From Brucella tritici (lineage in GTDB: Bacteria; Pseudomonadota; Alphaproteobacteria; Rhizobiales; Rhizobiaceae): 64,000 nt of DNA. Below are positions 38,552-46,790 of this stretch, piece after piece. The stretch lies in assembly GCF_008932295.1 (NCBI RefSeq), contig NZ_WBWA01000017.1, positions 43,329-107,328 of the forward strand, written 5' to 3'. The number at the start of each line of letters is the position of its first letter. Position 1 is the first letter of the stretch. The position numbers and the translations under genes are program-made. A model generated the notes under the pieces. It saw nothing but the letters and a program-made list of their open reading frames with translations. It had not been told where the DNA came from and did no database searches.

Positions 38552-39289
38552 CTATTCTCTGTCGAAACTGAACGGCGGTAATTGCTCCAGCGCAGATTTC
38601 AGCGCCTCCGACCAGCTTTCCGATACCGTCTGATAATAAGGATCGGAGGCCTCAAATCGTCTGCGGGCACCAGTTTCAAAGCTGCCCGCTTCATAAATCT
38701 GCATGTCGAGCGGAAGCCCCACGGACAGATTGGCTTTCAGCGTGGAGTCGAAAGAGACTAGCAACAGCTTCACCGCTTCCTCGAAACTCATCTGCTCCTG
38801 ATAGGCGCGTACGAGGATCGGCTTGCCGTATTTGTTCTCGCCAATCTGGAAGAAGGGCGTATCGGCTGAACTCTCGATGAAGTTGCCCTCGGGATAGATG
38901 TAGAAAAGGCGCGGTTGTCCGCCCTTGATCTGTCCGCCAAGAATGAAAGAAGCACCGAAAGCGTCGGCATTCTGCCCTCCGGTGGCAGAACTCTGGATCA
39001 CTTCCTTGACGGTATCGCCGACAAGACGTGCAACCTGAAACATTGATGGCGCATCGAAAACTGACGGATGCCGGTCAGCCGGAGCCTTCATGCGTTCTTC
39101 CAGAAGGCTCGCCACAGCCTGCGTCGTCGCGAGATTCCCCGCCGAAAGCAGAACGATCACGCGCTCGCCGGGCTTGGACCAGCTTCGCATCTTCGAGAAG
39201 ACAGAAATATTGTCGAGCCCGGCATTTGTCCGCGTATCGGACATGAATACAAGGCCGCGATCGATTTTCATTCCAACGCAATAGGTCAT
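38552..39289 (-). CDS. Anbu: proteasome-related beta subunit
   Basis: The 245-residue protein belongs to the HslV/proteasome beta superfamily, Anbu branch. After removal of Met1 the nucleophile would be Thr2; Asp18 (in S-D-T-R-T-N-A-G) and Lys33 stand where the active-site Asp and Lys of HslV lie. ATG 39289 is preferred over the TTG at 39295 because it places Thr at the exposed N-terminus. Anbu assemblies are open, spiral rings with no proven protein substrate. It is the last gene of an operon with transglutaminase, alpha-E and ATP-grasp genes, the association known for this family. Confidence 0.9.
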   Translation of the reverse strand: MTYCVGMKIDRGLVFMSDTRTNAGLDNISVFSKMRSWSKPGERVIVLLSAGNLATTQAVASLLEERMKAPADRHPSVFDAPSMFQVARLVGDTVKEVIQSSATGGQNADAFGASFILGGQIKGGQPRLFYIYPEGNFIESSADTPFFQIGENKYGKPILVRAYQEQMSFEEAVKLLLVSFDSTLKANLSVGLPLDMQIYEAGSFETGARRRFEASDPYYQTVSESWSEALKSALEQLPPFSFDRE

Positions 39290-39326
39290 AAGCAATATCC
39301 GGCAGGCAATTCGCTATCGAAAAAGA

Positions 39327-40124
39327 TCACTGCCCTACATTGATGTGAACCGCAAGACTTTCCACCGTACCGCCGAGACGGACCCCCGAAATCGGCGCGG
39401 CATCTCGGTAGTCGAGCCCGGTTGCAATCCGCACATAGCGATCATTCGGACAGACATTATTGGCGGCATCGAAACCGACCCATCCAAGACCGTCGATATG
39501 GGCTTCAGCCCATGCATGGCTCGCGGTTTGTTCCTCCACGCCTTCCATCATCAGATATCCTGAGACATAACGTGCCGGAATGCCGATCAGACGGGCTGCG
39601 GAAAGGAATATATGCGTGTGATCCTGACAAACGCCTTTCCCGGTTTCCAATGCGCTTTCGGCATCGGTTGAAACGCTTGTCGTTCCCGGCATATAGGCGA
39701 CCGTCTTGTGGATGGTGTTCATCAGATCGTGCATCAGGGCAAGCCGTTCCTGCCCGGTCGAAAGATCAGCCGCCAGTACCTTGATGCGTTCACCCGGCGC
39801 GGTCAACGGCGTCTCGCGTTCGAAGAGCCAGAGAGGCGCATAACCATAGACAGGCCCCAATACACCGACCCTGTCTTCCACATCGATACTGCCGCTGGCG
39901 GTTATGACGATCTCGCTGACATTACGCGCATGCTGGACCAGATCGGTCTTATTGCCAAAACCGTCGACATAGGAAACCTCCGGCTCACCGCCTTCGATTT
40001 TCAACTCCCAGTGTTTGACCATCTGGCCCGGCACCGTTGGCGGGCGCAGCCGCAACTTCTGGACCGCATAGGGAACCGGATGCTCATAGCGATAATGTGA
40101 AACGTGCCGGATATTGAGCAGCAA
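39327..40124 (-). CDS. Transglutaminase-like cysteine protease of the Anbu operon
   Basis: The 265-residue protein has an N-terminal beta domain typical of bacterial transglutaminases (H-V-S-H-Y-R-Y-E-H-P-V near residue 10) and the catalytic triad Cys166 (G-V-C-Q-D-H), His203 (S-H-A-W-A-E) and Asp219. No signal peptide is seen, so it acts in the cytoplasm. The family cleaves or forms isopeptide or peptide bonds. In this operon it is thought to process a peptide tag or product made by the ATP-grasp enzyme. It follows the alpha-E gene after nine bases. Confidence 0.88.
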   Translation of the reverse strand: MLLNIRHVSHYRYEHPVPYAVQKLRLRPPTVPGQMVKHWELKIEGGEPEVSYVDGFGNKTDLVQHARNVSEIVITASGSIDVEDRVGVLGPVYGYAPLWLFERETPLTAPGERIKVLAADLSTGQERLALMHDLMNTIHKTVAYMPGTTSVSTDAESALETGKGVCQDHTHIFLSAARLIGIPARYVSGYLMMEGVEEQTASHAWAEAHIDGLGWVGFDAANNVCPNDRYVRIATGLDYRDAAPISGVRLGGTVESLAVHINVGQ

Positions 40125-40133
40125 GCGAAGACC

Positions 40134-41075
40134 TCAATAGAAATTATAGGTTTCTGCGATCTCGTTACCGAGCCGGTTGTTGCGGGTAATGAATTCGGTC
40201 AGGAATTCATGCAAGCCCACGTCGAAGATCGCGGATATGTCCTGATTTTGCAGGCTCGCATAGATTTTGTCCGCTGTCGCGTGGCAGGCGGCTCGATTGC
40301 CATAATCTTTCGACAGATAATCCAGATGTTCGGCGATGCTGCGATAGCAGTAATGGAGCGAACGCGGCATGCGGCCATTCAGGATCAGGTAGTCCGCAAC
40401 CTGCGCCGGACGGTAGTCACCGTCATAAACCCAGCGATAGGAACGATGAGCAGAGACCGATCGCAGGATCGATTCCCATTGATAATTGTCCAGCGTCGTG
40501 CCGACATAGGAAATGGCGGGCAGCAGGACATAATATTTCACATCGAGAATGCGGGCCGTATTGTCAGCACGCTCAATGAAAGTACCGAGGCTTGCAAAGT
40601 CAAAGATTTCGTTGCGCAACATCGTGCCGTGGAAAGAGCCGCGAATGAGCGCTGTCTCGCGCTTGATCTGATCGAGGAGCTGCGGGAGGTCACTTTCCTT
40701 CAACGGCTTGCACAGCGATTTTTTCAGCGACATCCATGCTTCGTTGACGCTTTCCCACGCCTCGCGTGTCAGTGCCGTACGCACCATGCGCGCATTGGAA
40801 CGTGCGGTTTCAATGCAGGTCATCACGCTTGACGGGTTATCTGCATCGCGCAGCAGGAAATCCGCAACGTTAGCAGCGTTATAGACATCGTATTTAGCGG
40901 AAAAGCCCTGACTTGCACCCGCTGAAACCGCCACCGAAGACCATTCCTCCGGTGCGTCAGACGTTTTCGTCAGTGCCATGCGAAGTCCCGCATCGACAAG
41001 GCGCGCCATGTTTTCGGCGCGCTCTATATAGCGGAACATCCAGTAAAGTCCGTTTGCCGTACGGCCAAGAAGCAT
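40134..41075 (-). CDS. Alpha-E domain protein
   Basis: The 313-residue, all-helical protein starts with M-L-L-G-R-T-A-N-G-L-Y-W-M-F-R-Y-I-E-R-A-E-N-M-A-R, the hallmark of the alpha-E family (COG2307). Its role is unknown; it always travels with the circularly permuted ATP-grasp protein and may form a complex with it. A 62-base gap separates it from the ATP-grasp gene upstream. Confidence 0.9.
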   Translation of the reverse strand: MLLGRTANGLYWMFRYIERAENMARLVDAGLRMALTKTSDAPEEWSSVAVSAGASQGFSAKYDVYNAANVADFLLRDADNPSSVMTCIETARSNARMVRTALTREAWESVNEAWMSLKKSLCKPLKESDLPQLLDQIKRETALIRGSFHGTMLRNEIFDFASLGTFIERADNTARILDVKYYVLLPAISYVGTTLDNYQWESILRSVSAHRSYRWVYDGDYRPAQVADYLILNGRMPRSLHYCYRSIAEHLDYLSKDYGNRAACHATADKIYASLQNQDISAIFDVGLHEFLTEFITRNNRLGNEIAETYNFY

Positions 41076-41137
41076 AAATCATTCCCCTTTTCGCGCCCTG
41101 ATCTTTTTGTCAGTTACGGCACGTCAATCCAATTGTT

Positions 41138-42550
41138 TCAGTCGTCGAGTACCCACGTGTCCTTGGTTCCACCACCCTGGCTGGAATTCACGACAAGCGA
41201 TCCCTCCTTCAATGCCACACGGGTGAGCCCGCCGGGTGTTATGCGGATGCGATCTGAAACCAGCACGAATGGGCGGAGATCGACATGGCGCGGCGCAAGC
41301 CCGCTCTCGGTGAAGATGGGCGTCGTCGAAAGTGCAAGTGTGGGCTGCGCGATGTAATTGCGCGGCCTTGCCTTCAGTTTTTCCGCAAATGCATCGCGTT
41401 CGGCCTTCGTCGAGGCCGGTCCGACCAGCATTCCATAGCCACCGGAGCCGTGTACCTCCTTGACGACAAGCTCTGCGAGATTGTCGAGCACATAAGCAAG
41501 GCTATCCGGTTCGGAACAACGCCAGGTCGGCACGTTTTCGAGAATGGCCTTGCGGCCTGTATAGAACTCCACGATTTCCGGCATATAGGAATAGATCGCC
41601 TTGTCGTCGGCGATGCCGGTTCCGGGCGCATTGGCGATCGTGATATTCCCTGCCCGGTAGACATCCATGATGCCGGCAACGCCAAGCGTCGAATCCGGCC
41701 TGAATGTCAGCGGGTCAAGAAACGCATCGTCCACGCGCCGGTAGAGCACGTCGATGGCCCGATAACCTTGTGTGGTCCGCATCGCCACACGTCCGTCAAC
41801 GACGCGCAGATCGCTTCCCTCGACCAGTTCGACGCCCATCTGGTCGGCAAGGAATGCGTGTTCGAAATAGGCGGAATTGTAAATGCCGGGCGTTAGTACC
41901 GCTACAGTCGGCACATCCTGCGTACCGGGAGGCGCAACGCTTGCCAGCGACTGGCGCAGCAATTGCGGATAATTCTCAACCGGGCGAACCTTGACGTTCT
42001 GGAACAGCTCGGGAAAGAGCTGCATCATCGTTTCGCGGTTTTCCAGCATATAGGAAACACCGGATGGCGTGCGGGCATTGTCCTCCAGCACATAGAACTG
42101 GTTCTCGGCCGTGCGCACGATATCGACGCCGATAATATGGGTGTAGACATTGCCCGGCGGGCGAAAACCGATCATTTCTGGCAAGAAGGCTTCATTCTTG
42201 GAAATCAGGTCTTTGGGAATGCGCCCTGCCCGGACAATCTCCTGCCGGTGATAAATGTCATCGAGGAAGGCATTGAGCGCCATGACGCGCTGTTCAATAC
42301 CCTGCGACAGACGTCGCCATTCCTGCCCGGAAATGATACGTGGGATGATATCAAAAGGGATGAGGCGCTCGCCCGCCTCCTGATCGCCATAGACAGCAAA
42401 GGTGATACCCGTCTTGCGGAAAACGCTTTCCGCGTCATCGCTTTTCTGCAGAAGTTTGTGCGGGTCCTGCTGGTCGAGCCACTGCTTGAGAAATTCGTAA
42501 GGCTGGCGGACATTCCCGCCATGATTGAGCATCTCGTCGAATGGCTTCAC
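41138..42550 (-). CDS. Circularly permuted ATP-grasp ligase of the Anbu operon
   Basis: The 470-residue protein belongs to the COG2308 type. Segments include E-D-N-A-R-T-P-S-G-V-S-Y-M-L-E-N near residue 155, which in ATP-grasp enzymes binds Mg-ATP, V-K-E-V-H-G-S-G-G-Y-G-M near 365, and the conserved C-terminal end S-S-Q-G-G-G-T-K-D-T-W-V. ATP-grasp enzymes join a carboxylate to an amine or thiol using ATP; for this family a peptide or amide ligase is predicted, unproven. It is the first gene of the four-gene operon. Confidence 0.9.
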   Translation of the reverse strand: MKPFDEMLNHGGNVRQPYEFLKQWLDQQDPHKLLQKSDDAESVFRKTGITFAVYGDQEAGERLIPFDIIPRIISGQEWRRLSQGIEQRVMALNAFLDDIYHRQEIVRAGRIPKDLISKNEAFLPEMIGFRPPGNVYTHIIGVDIVRTAENQFYVLEDNARTPSGVSYMLENRETMMQLFPELFQNVKVRPVENYPQLLRQSLASVAPPGTQDVPTVAVLTPGIYNSAYFEHAFLADQMGVELVEGSDLRVVDGRVAMRTTQGYRAIDVLYRRVDDAFLDPLTFRPDSTLGVAGIMDVYRAGNITIANAPGTGIADDKAIYSYMPEIVEFYTGRKAILENVPTWRCSEPDSLAYVLDNLAELVVKEVHGSGGYGMLVGPASTKAERDAFAEKLKARPRNYIAQPTLALSTTPIFTESGLAPRHVDLRPFVLVSDRIRITPGGLTRVALKEGSLVVNSSQGGGTKDTWVLDD

Positions 42551-42706
42551 TTAATTCCCCTTCTTTTCCCTATTATTCAGTCCGGACTCAGGGAAAAGCA
42601 AGCAAGGAAATTATGCAAAAGCGCAAAGCTGGGTTGCGCAATTTCGTCACGACAGTTGATCTCTGACGCGCGCTCATTCGGCCGCAAATGCAATATCAGC
42701 GAAAAT

Positions 42707-43228
42707 TCAACCCGGTCGATGGGCTTTCACGACTGCCGGATCGGTATCGATACGCCCGGCCCCGATGAGGTCGAGACAATAAGGCACTGCCGGAAAAATC
42801 GCCTGCAAGGTCATGGCAATTGAAGCTGGCTTGCCGGGAAGATTGAGGATGAAACTCTTGCCGCGACTGCCTGCCGTCTGGCGGGAAAGAATGGCGGTTG
42901 GGGTCTGTTCAAGGCTGACACGGCGCATCAATTCGCCGAAACCGGGCAGTTCCTTATGCAGCACGGCCTGCATGGCTTCCGGTGTTTCATCGCGTGGGCT
43001 CGGCCCTGTGCCACCGGTTGTCAGGATCAGATCACAGGCCTCGTTGTCGCAAAGATCGATAAGCGTATCGCGCACCGATTCCATGCCATCGGGAATAACG
43101 CGGCGAATGGTTTCGTAAGGCGTAACGACAGCGCCTTTCAGCCATGCTTCCATCGCTGGGCCACTCAGATCTTCGTATTCCCCGCGACTTGCGCGGTCGG
43201 AAACAGTCACGAAACCGATCTTCACCAT
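42707..43228 (-). CDS. mog: Molybdopterin adenylyltransferase, MogA type
   Basis: The 173-residue protein has the MoaB/Mog fold signature T-T-G-G-T-G-P-S-P-R-D near residue 88, L-P-G-K-P-A near 145, and the D-E-T-P-E-A segment typical of the adenylyltransferase. It activates molybdopterin with ATP before molybdate insertion. The second of two adjacent ATG codons (43228) lies seven bases after GAGG and is preferred. It stands as a single gene downstream of a repeat. Confidence 0.88.
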   Translation of the reverse strand: MVKIGFVTVSDRASRGEYEDLSGPAMEAWLKGAVVTPYETIRRVIPDGMESVRDTLIDLCDNEACDLILTTGGTGPSPRDETPEAMQAVLHKELPGFGELMRRVSLEQTPTAILSRQTAGSRGKSFILNLPGKPASIAMTLQAIFPAVPYCLDLIGAGRIDTDPAVVKAHRPG

Positions 43229-43314
43229 CATACCCTCACAGTCAGTTTTCAGCTCTCAGCAAACTTCTGGCGATCTTATAGGCGCTCGCCGGTTTTATGT
43301 GAAGGTTTGCAGCT

Positions 43315-43419
43315 TGAGCATGTCTTCCCGAAAGTGGAAACCGATTTCGGGGAGACATGCGTAAAAACAAACAGATAGAGCATTTCCAATGTTTCAAGCG
43401 ACAAAGGAAATGCACTAGT
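43315..43419. repeat. Interspersed palindromic repeat, ~105 bp
   Basis: It starts TGAGCATGTCTTCCCGAAAG and includes ATGCGTAAAAACAAACAGAT, then the arm AGAGCATTTCC/GGAAATGC. It is a variant of the 15536 and 45205 copies, with a different left arm (TTCCCGAAAGTGG/CCGATTTCGGGG). Confidence 0.87.
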
Positions 43420-43427
43420 AAATGAAA

Positions 43428-43447
43428 ACGCCGCCCGAAGGCGGCGT
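43428..43447 (-). terminator. Terminator of the polar amino acid transporter operon
   Basis: ACGCCGCC (43428-43435) pairs with GGCGGCGT (43440-43447) around a CGAA tetraloop. The minus strand then reads TTTTCATT. Confidence 0.82.
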
Positions 43448-43471
43448 CTTGCATATGATGTAACTCGAAAA

Positions 43472-44323
43472 TTACGGCGTAACGTCGAAGCCGAACCACT
43501 TTTCCGACAGACGCTTGATCGTGCCGTCAGCCTTTGCGGCTTCAATGGCATCATCGAACATCTTCTTCAGTTCGGCATCGTCCTTGCGCAGGCCAACGGC
43601 GACGCCACGGCCCAGAATGCCGCCCTTGAAGAAAGGACCGGTCATGACGATGTCTTCATTGCCCGGCTTCTTGGCAGCGTCCGTGAGGTAAGCAAGCGAA
43701 GCTACGATCAGGTCGACGCGGCCAGACTTCAAGTCGAGGTCGTGCTGTTCCGTGGTCTTGTATTCGCGAATGTCGATGCCATCCTTGAAATACTTGTCGA
43801 GCAGAGTCAGGCCGAGCGAAGCGGTCTGGACGCCGACGGTACGGCCCTTGATTTCAGCTGATACGTCGTCGATTGCCTTCTGTGAAGCCGCTTCATCCTT
43901 GGCGAGATAAAGGGTTTCGCCGGTGTGCGGCAGCTTCGCGTAAGGGCTGTCCTTCAGCGTCGCGAAAGTCTGTGGTGTCAGGCCATAGGAGATCGAGAAG
44001 CTGATGGTTTCTTCGCGCTTCGGCGTAGCGGTAAGGCCAGCCATGATAGCATCGAACTTGCCGGCATTGAGCGCCGGAATAATGCTGTCGAAAGGTTGTG
44101 CAACCATCGTGCACTCGACCTTCATGCGGGCGCAGAGGTCCTTGTAGAGTTCGACTTCATAGCCATCCAGCGAGCCATCGGGCTTGGTGAAGTTGTACGG
44201 GCGGAATGCACCTTCAGTGGCGATGGTGATCTTCGTCCACTTCTTTTCCTCGGCATGGGCCGAGATGCTCGTCAGAGCAAGAGCGGAAATGAACACGGCT
44301 TTGAAAAGTCCGGTGGTCTTCAT
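43472..44323 (-). CDS. Polar amino acid-binding protein (Lys/Arg/ornithine type)
   Basis: The 283-residue precursor starts at ATG 44323, preceded by AGGA. The signal peptide ends S-A-H-A before E-E-K. The mature domain is the family-3 fold with I-A-T-E-G-A-F-R-P-Y-N-F near the N-terminus and the D-A-I-M-A-G-L-T-A-T-P-K-R hinge. Upstream in-frame codons would overlap the ATPase stop and break the signal peptide. It is the last gene of its transporter operon, an unusual position for a binding protein. The precise ligand is unknown. Confidence 0.88.
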   Translation of the reverse strand: MKTTGLFKAVFISALALTSISAHAEEKKWTKITIATEGAFRPYNFTKPDGSLDGYEVELYKDLCARMKVECTMVAQPFDSIIPALNAGKFDAIMAGLTATPKREETISFSISYGLTPQTFATLKDSPYAKLPHTGETLYLAKDEAASQKAIDDVSAEIKGRTVGVQTASLGLTLLDKYFKDGIDIREYKTTEQHDLDLKSGRVDLIVASLAYLTDAAKKPGNEDIVMTGPFFKGGILGRGVAVGLRKDDAELKKMFDDAIEAAKADGTIKRLSEKWFGFDVTP

Positions 44324-44384
44324 TGCAGTTATCCTATTGCGGTTGTTTCTGTCCGGCTTCCGCCGGAACACAGAATTTCGAAAA

Positions 44385-45179
44385 TTAGGCAGCATTCTCG
44401 TGGCTGATGAACTTGCGGAAACGTTCCGACTTCGAGTTGCTGAACACGTCTTCCGGAGCGCCGTCCTCTTCCACCAGACCTTGATGGAAGAACACCACGC
44501 GGTTGGAGACGTCGCGCGCGAAGCCCATTTCGTGGGTCACCACCAGCATGGTACGGCCTTCTTCAGCCAGACCGCGCATGACGCGCAACACTTCACCGAC
44601 CAGTTCCGGATCGAGTGCCGAAGTCGGCTCATCAAAGAGCATGACCTTCGGCTTCATAGCCAGTCCGCGGGCAATCGCAGCGCGCTGCTGCTGTCCGCCC
44701 GAGAGATGAGCCGGATAGAAATCGCGCTTGTCGGCAATGCCAACCTTCGCCAGCAGGGCTTCTGCTTCCGCCACGCATTCCGCGCGCGGACGTCCCTGCA
44801 CATAGATCGGCGCTTCGATGATGTTTTCCAGAATGGTCTTGTGCGACCATAGATTGAAGCTCTGGAACACCATACCGAGTTCCGAACGAATGCGCGAAAC
44901 CTGCTTCTTGTCCGTCGGGTAAGATTCACCCTTCGAATTCTTGGCCATGCGGATGGTTTCACCCGAAACCGTCACAGTGCCTGACGTCGGCGTTTCCAGA
45001 AGATTGATACAGCGCAGGAAGGTCGACTTGCCGGAACCCGACGAACCCAGGATCGAAATGACTTCACCTTCACGTGCTTCGAGTGAAATGCCTTTCAGCA
45101 CTTCATTGGCACCGAAGCTCTTGCGCAGGTTTTCGACTTTCAGCGCCACCGGTGCATTGGGGGAAACGATTTTGCTCAC
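44385..45179 (-). CDS. Polar amino acid ABC transporter ATPase, HisP type
   Basis: The 264-residue ATPase starts at GTG 45179 (AAGGAT seven bases upstream). It shows Walker [10 protein letters not shown] (45-53), L-S-G-G-Q-Q-Q-R, and [11 protein letters not shown]. It drives the two permeases encoded just upstream. The gap to the HisM-type gene is filled by the repeat at 45205. Confidence 0.9.
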   Translation of the reverse strand: MSKIVSPNAPVALKVENLRKSFGANEVLKGISLEAREGEVISILGSSGSGKSTFLRCINLLETPTSGTVTVSGETIRMAKNSKGESYPTDKKQVSRIRSELGMVFQSFNLWSHKTILENIIEAPIYVQGRPRAECVAEAEALLAKVGIADKRDFYPAHLSGGQQQRAAIARGLAMKPKVMLFDEPTSALDPELVGEVLRVMRGLAEEGRTMLVVTHEMGFARDVSNRVVFFHQGLVEEDGAPEDVFSNSKSERFRKFISHENAA

Positions 45180-45204
45180 GATGTTTATCCTTCGGAGGAA
45201 AGCT

Positions 45205-45308
45205 GGAGCATTTCCAGCAAAAGTGCGAAGCGGTTTTGCGTAGGAGAATGCGTAAAAACAAAAAGATAGAACGGTTCCATCGACATCATTCTAATTGGAA
45301 CCGCTTTT
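45205..45308. repeat. Interspersed palindromic repeat overlapping a permease 3' end
   Basis: It starts GGAGCATTTCCAGCAAAAGT and includes GCGAAGCGGTTTTGCGTAGG and ATGCGTAAAAACAAAAAGAT, ending TTGGAACCGCTTTT. The HisM-type permease reads into its right arm and stops there (TAG at 45291-45293). Confidence 0.9.
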
Positions 45309-45998
45309 GACGACCGGCTGGCGCAGATAAGGGGTCAGCCTATATTCTGCGAACATCAGCGCACGTGTCAGAACGAAGTTGATGGCAAGGTAGATCGCAC
45401 CGGCAATCACGAAGATTTCTATGGCCCGGTAGCTCTCGGCGATCAGCTTTGCTGCGATACCAGTCACTTCCATAAGCGTGATGATCGATGCAAGCGAGGT
45501 TGCCTTGATCATCGAAATCATCTCATTGCCGTAACCCGGCAGCGCTTGGCGGATCGCAAGTGGCATGACGATGCGGCGGAAGCAGGTGAAGGACGACATG
45601 CCACAGGCTTTAGCAGCTTCGATCTGACCATGCGGCACCGACAGCAGACCACCACGGATGATTTCGCTCGCATAGGCGGCGTTGTTCAAGGTTAGCGCAA
45701 TGATCGCACACCAGTAAGGTTCACGCAAAATCGGCCACAGGAACGAGTAGCGAATAGCCGGAAACTGGCTGAGGCCATAGTAGATGATGAATATCTGCAC
45801 CAGAAGCGGTGTTCCACGGAACACGAAGACATAAAGGCGTGCGATCCAGTCCAGCACCTTGACGCCCGACAGTCGCATCAAGGCGAAAAGCAGGGCCAGT
45901 ATGGCGCCGAACACGATGGAAGTTGCCGCAAGCTTCAGCGTAAGTGGCACACCACCCAGCATCTGGAAGAATGCATCGGAATAAAATTCAAAATTCAT
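45291..45998 (-). CDS. Polar amino acid ABC permease, HisM type
   Basis: The 235-residue membrane protein starts at ATG 45998, overlapping the partner permease stop (ATGA). It has about five helices and the docking loop E-A-A-K-A-C-G-M-S-S-F-T-C-F-R-R-I-V-M-P. Its last five or six residues (K-S-G-S-N and stop) are encoded by the edge of the repeat at 45205-45308, so the native C-terminus was probably different before the repeat arrived. Confidence 0.9.
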   Translation of the reverse strand: MNFEFYSDAFFQMLGGVPLTLKLAATSIVFGAILALLFALMRLSGVKVLDWIARLYVFVFRGTPLLVQIFIIYYGLSQFPAIRYSFLWPILREPYWCAIIALTLNNAAYASEIIRGGLLSVPHGQIEAAKACGMSSFTCFRRIVMPLAIRQALPGYGNEMISMIKATSLASIITLMEVTGIAAKLIAESYRAIEIFVIAGAIYLAINFVLTRALMFAEYRLTPYLRQPVVKSGSN

Positions 45999-46717
45999 TT
46001 TGCCCTCCGGACGCCGCGGGAGAAGTGGCGCTCGGCCATCTGCAGAAGCCCGCCGGAAACCGACGAAATCAGCAGGTAAAGCGCACCGGCAATGAGGAAG
46101 AAGTTGAAGGGCAGACCCGTCGAGCCTGCACCGATCTGCGCCTGACGCAGAAGCTCGACCACACCGGCAACCGACACCAGAGCGGATTCCTTGAGCGAAA
46201 CCTGCCAGACATTGCCAAGGCCCGGCAATGCGTGTCGCAGCGCCAGCGGCGCTATGATACGGCGGAATTTCAGCATCTGGCCCATGCCGCAAGCAGTAGC
46301 AGCTTCGAGTTCGCCTTTGGACACGGCCCGGAATGCACCACGGAATACTTCCGTGTGGTGCGCCCCACAGGAAATGGCAATTGCCAGCACACCTGCCAGA
46401 AAGCCCGGAAAGCCGATGAAGCCCTCCGCACCAAAATATTTGCCCAACGCTGTGACTGCCGCACTGCCGCCGAAATAAAACAGATAGATGACGAGCAGAT
46501 CCGGGATACCGCGAATGATTGTGGTGTAGCCATCGGCAACAGCACGAAGCGTGCGCCCGCCGGAAATCTTCGCCCAGGCGGCAAAAACGCCAATGGCAGC
46601 GCCAAGAAGGAAGCCCAGAACGGCGAGCGCTACGCTCACCAGTGCACCCATCATCAGCACATAGCCCCAGCCGTCCGGCCCGAAGCTCAAAATATCGAGA
46701 AAGCCCATCTGCTTCAT
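45995..46717 (-). CDS. Polar amino acid ABC permease, HisQ type
   Basis: The 240-residue protein has five helices and the EAA-type loop E-A-A-T-A-C-G-M-G-Q-M-L-K-F-R-R-I-I. It forms a heterodimer with the HisM-type partner. It follows the amidohydrolase gene after 73 bases, so hydrolase and transporter are likely co-transcribed. Confidence 0.9.
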   Translation of the reverse strand: MKQMGFLDILSFGPDGWGYVLMMGALVSVALAVLGFLLGAAIGVFAAWAKISGGRTLRAVADGYTTIIRGIPDLLVIYLFYFGGSAAVTALGKYFGAEGFIGFPGFLAGVLAIAISCGAHHTEVFRGAFRAVSKGELEAATACGMGQMLKFRRIIAPLALRHALPGLGNVWQVSLKESALVSVAGVVELLRQAQIGAGSTGLPFNFFLIAGALYLLISSVSGGLLQMAERHFSRGVRRAK

Positions 46718-46790
46718 GATGCGTCAGGCCCTGTTGGAATTGGGGGATTGAATGTCATTTCTATTTTCAGAATCTGTCTGACCGCCCGCA

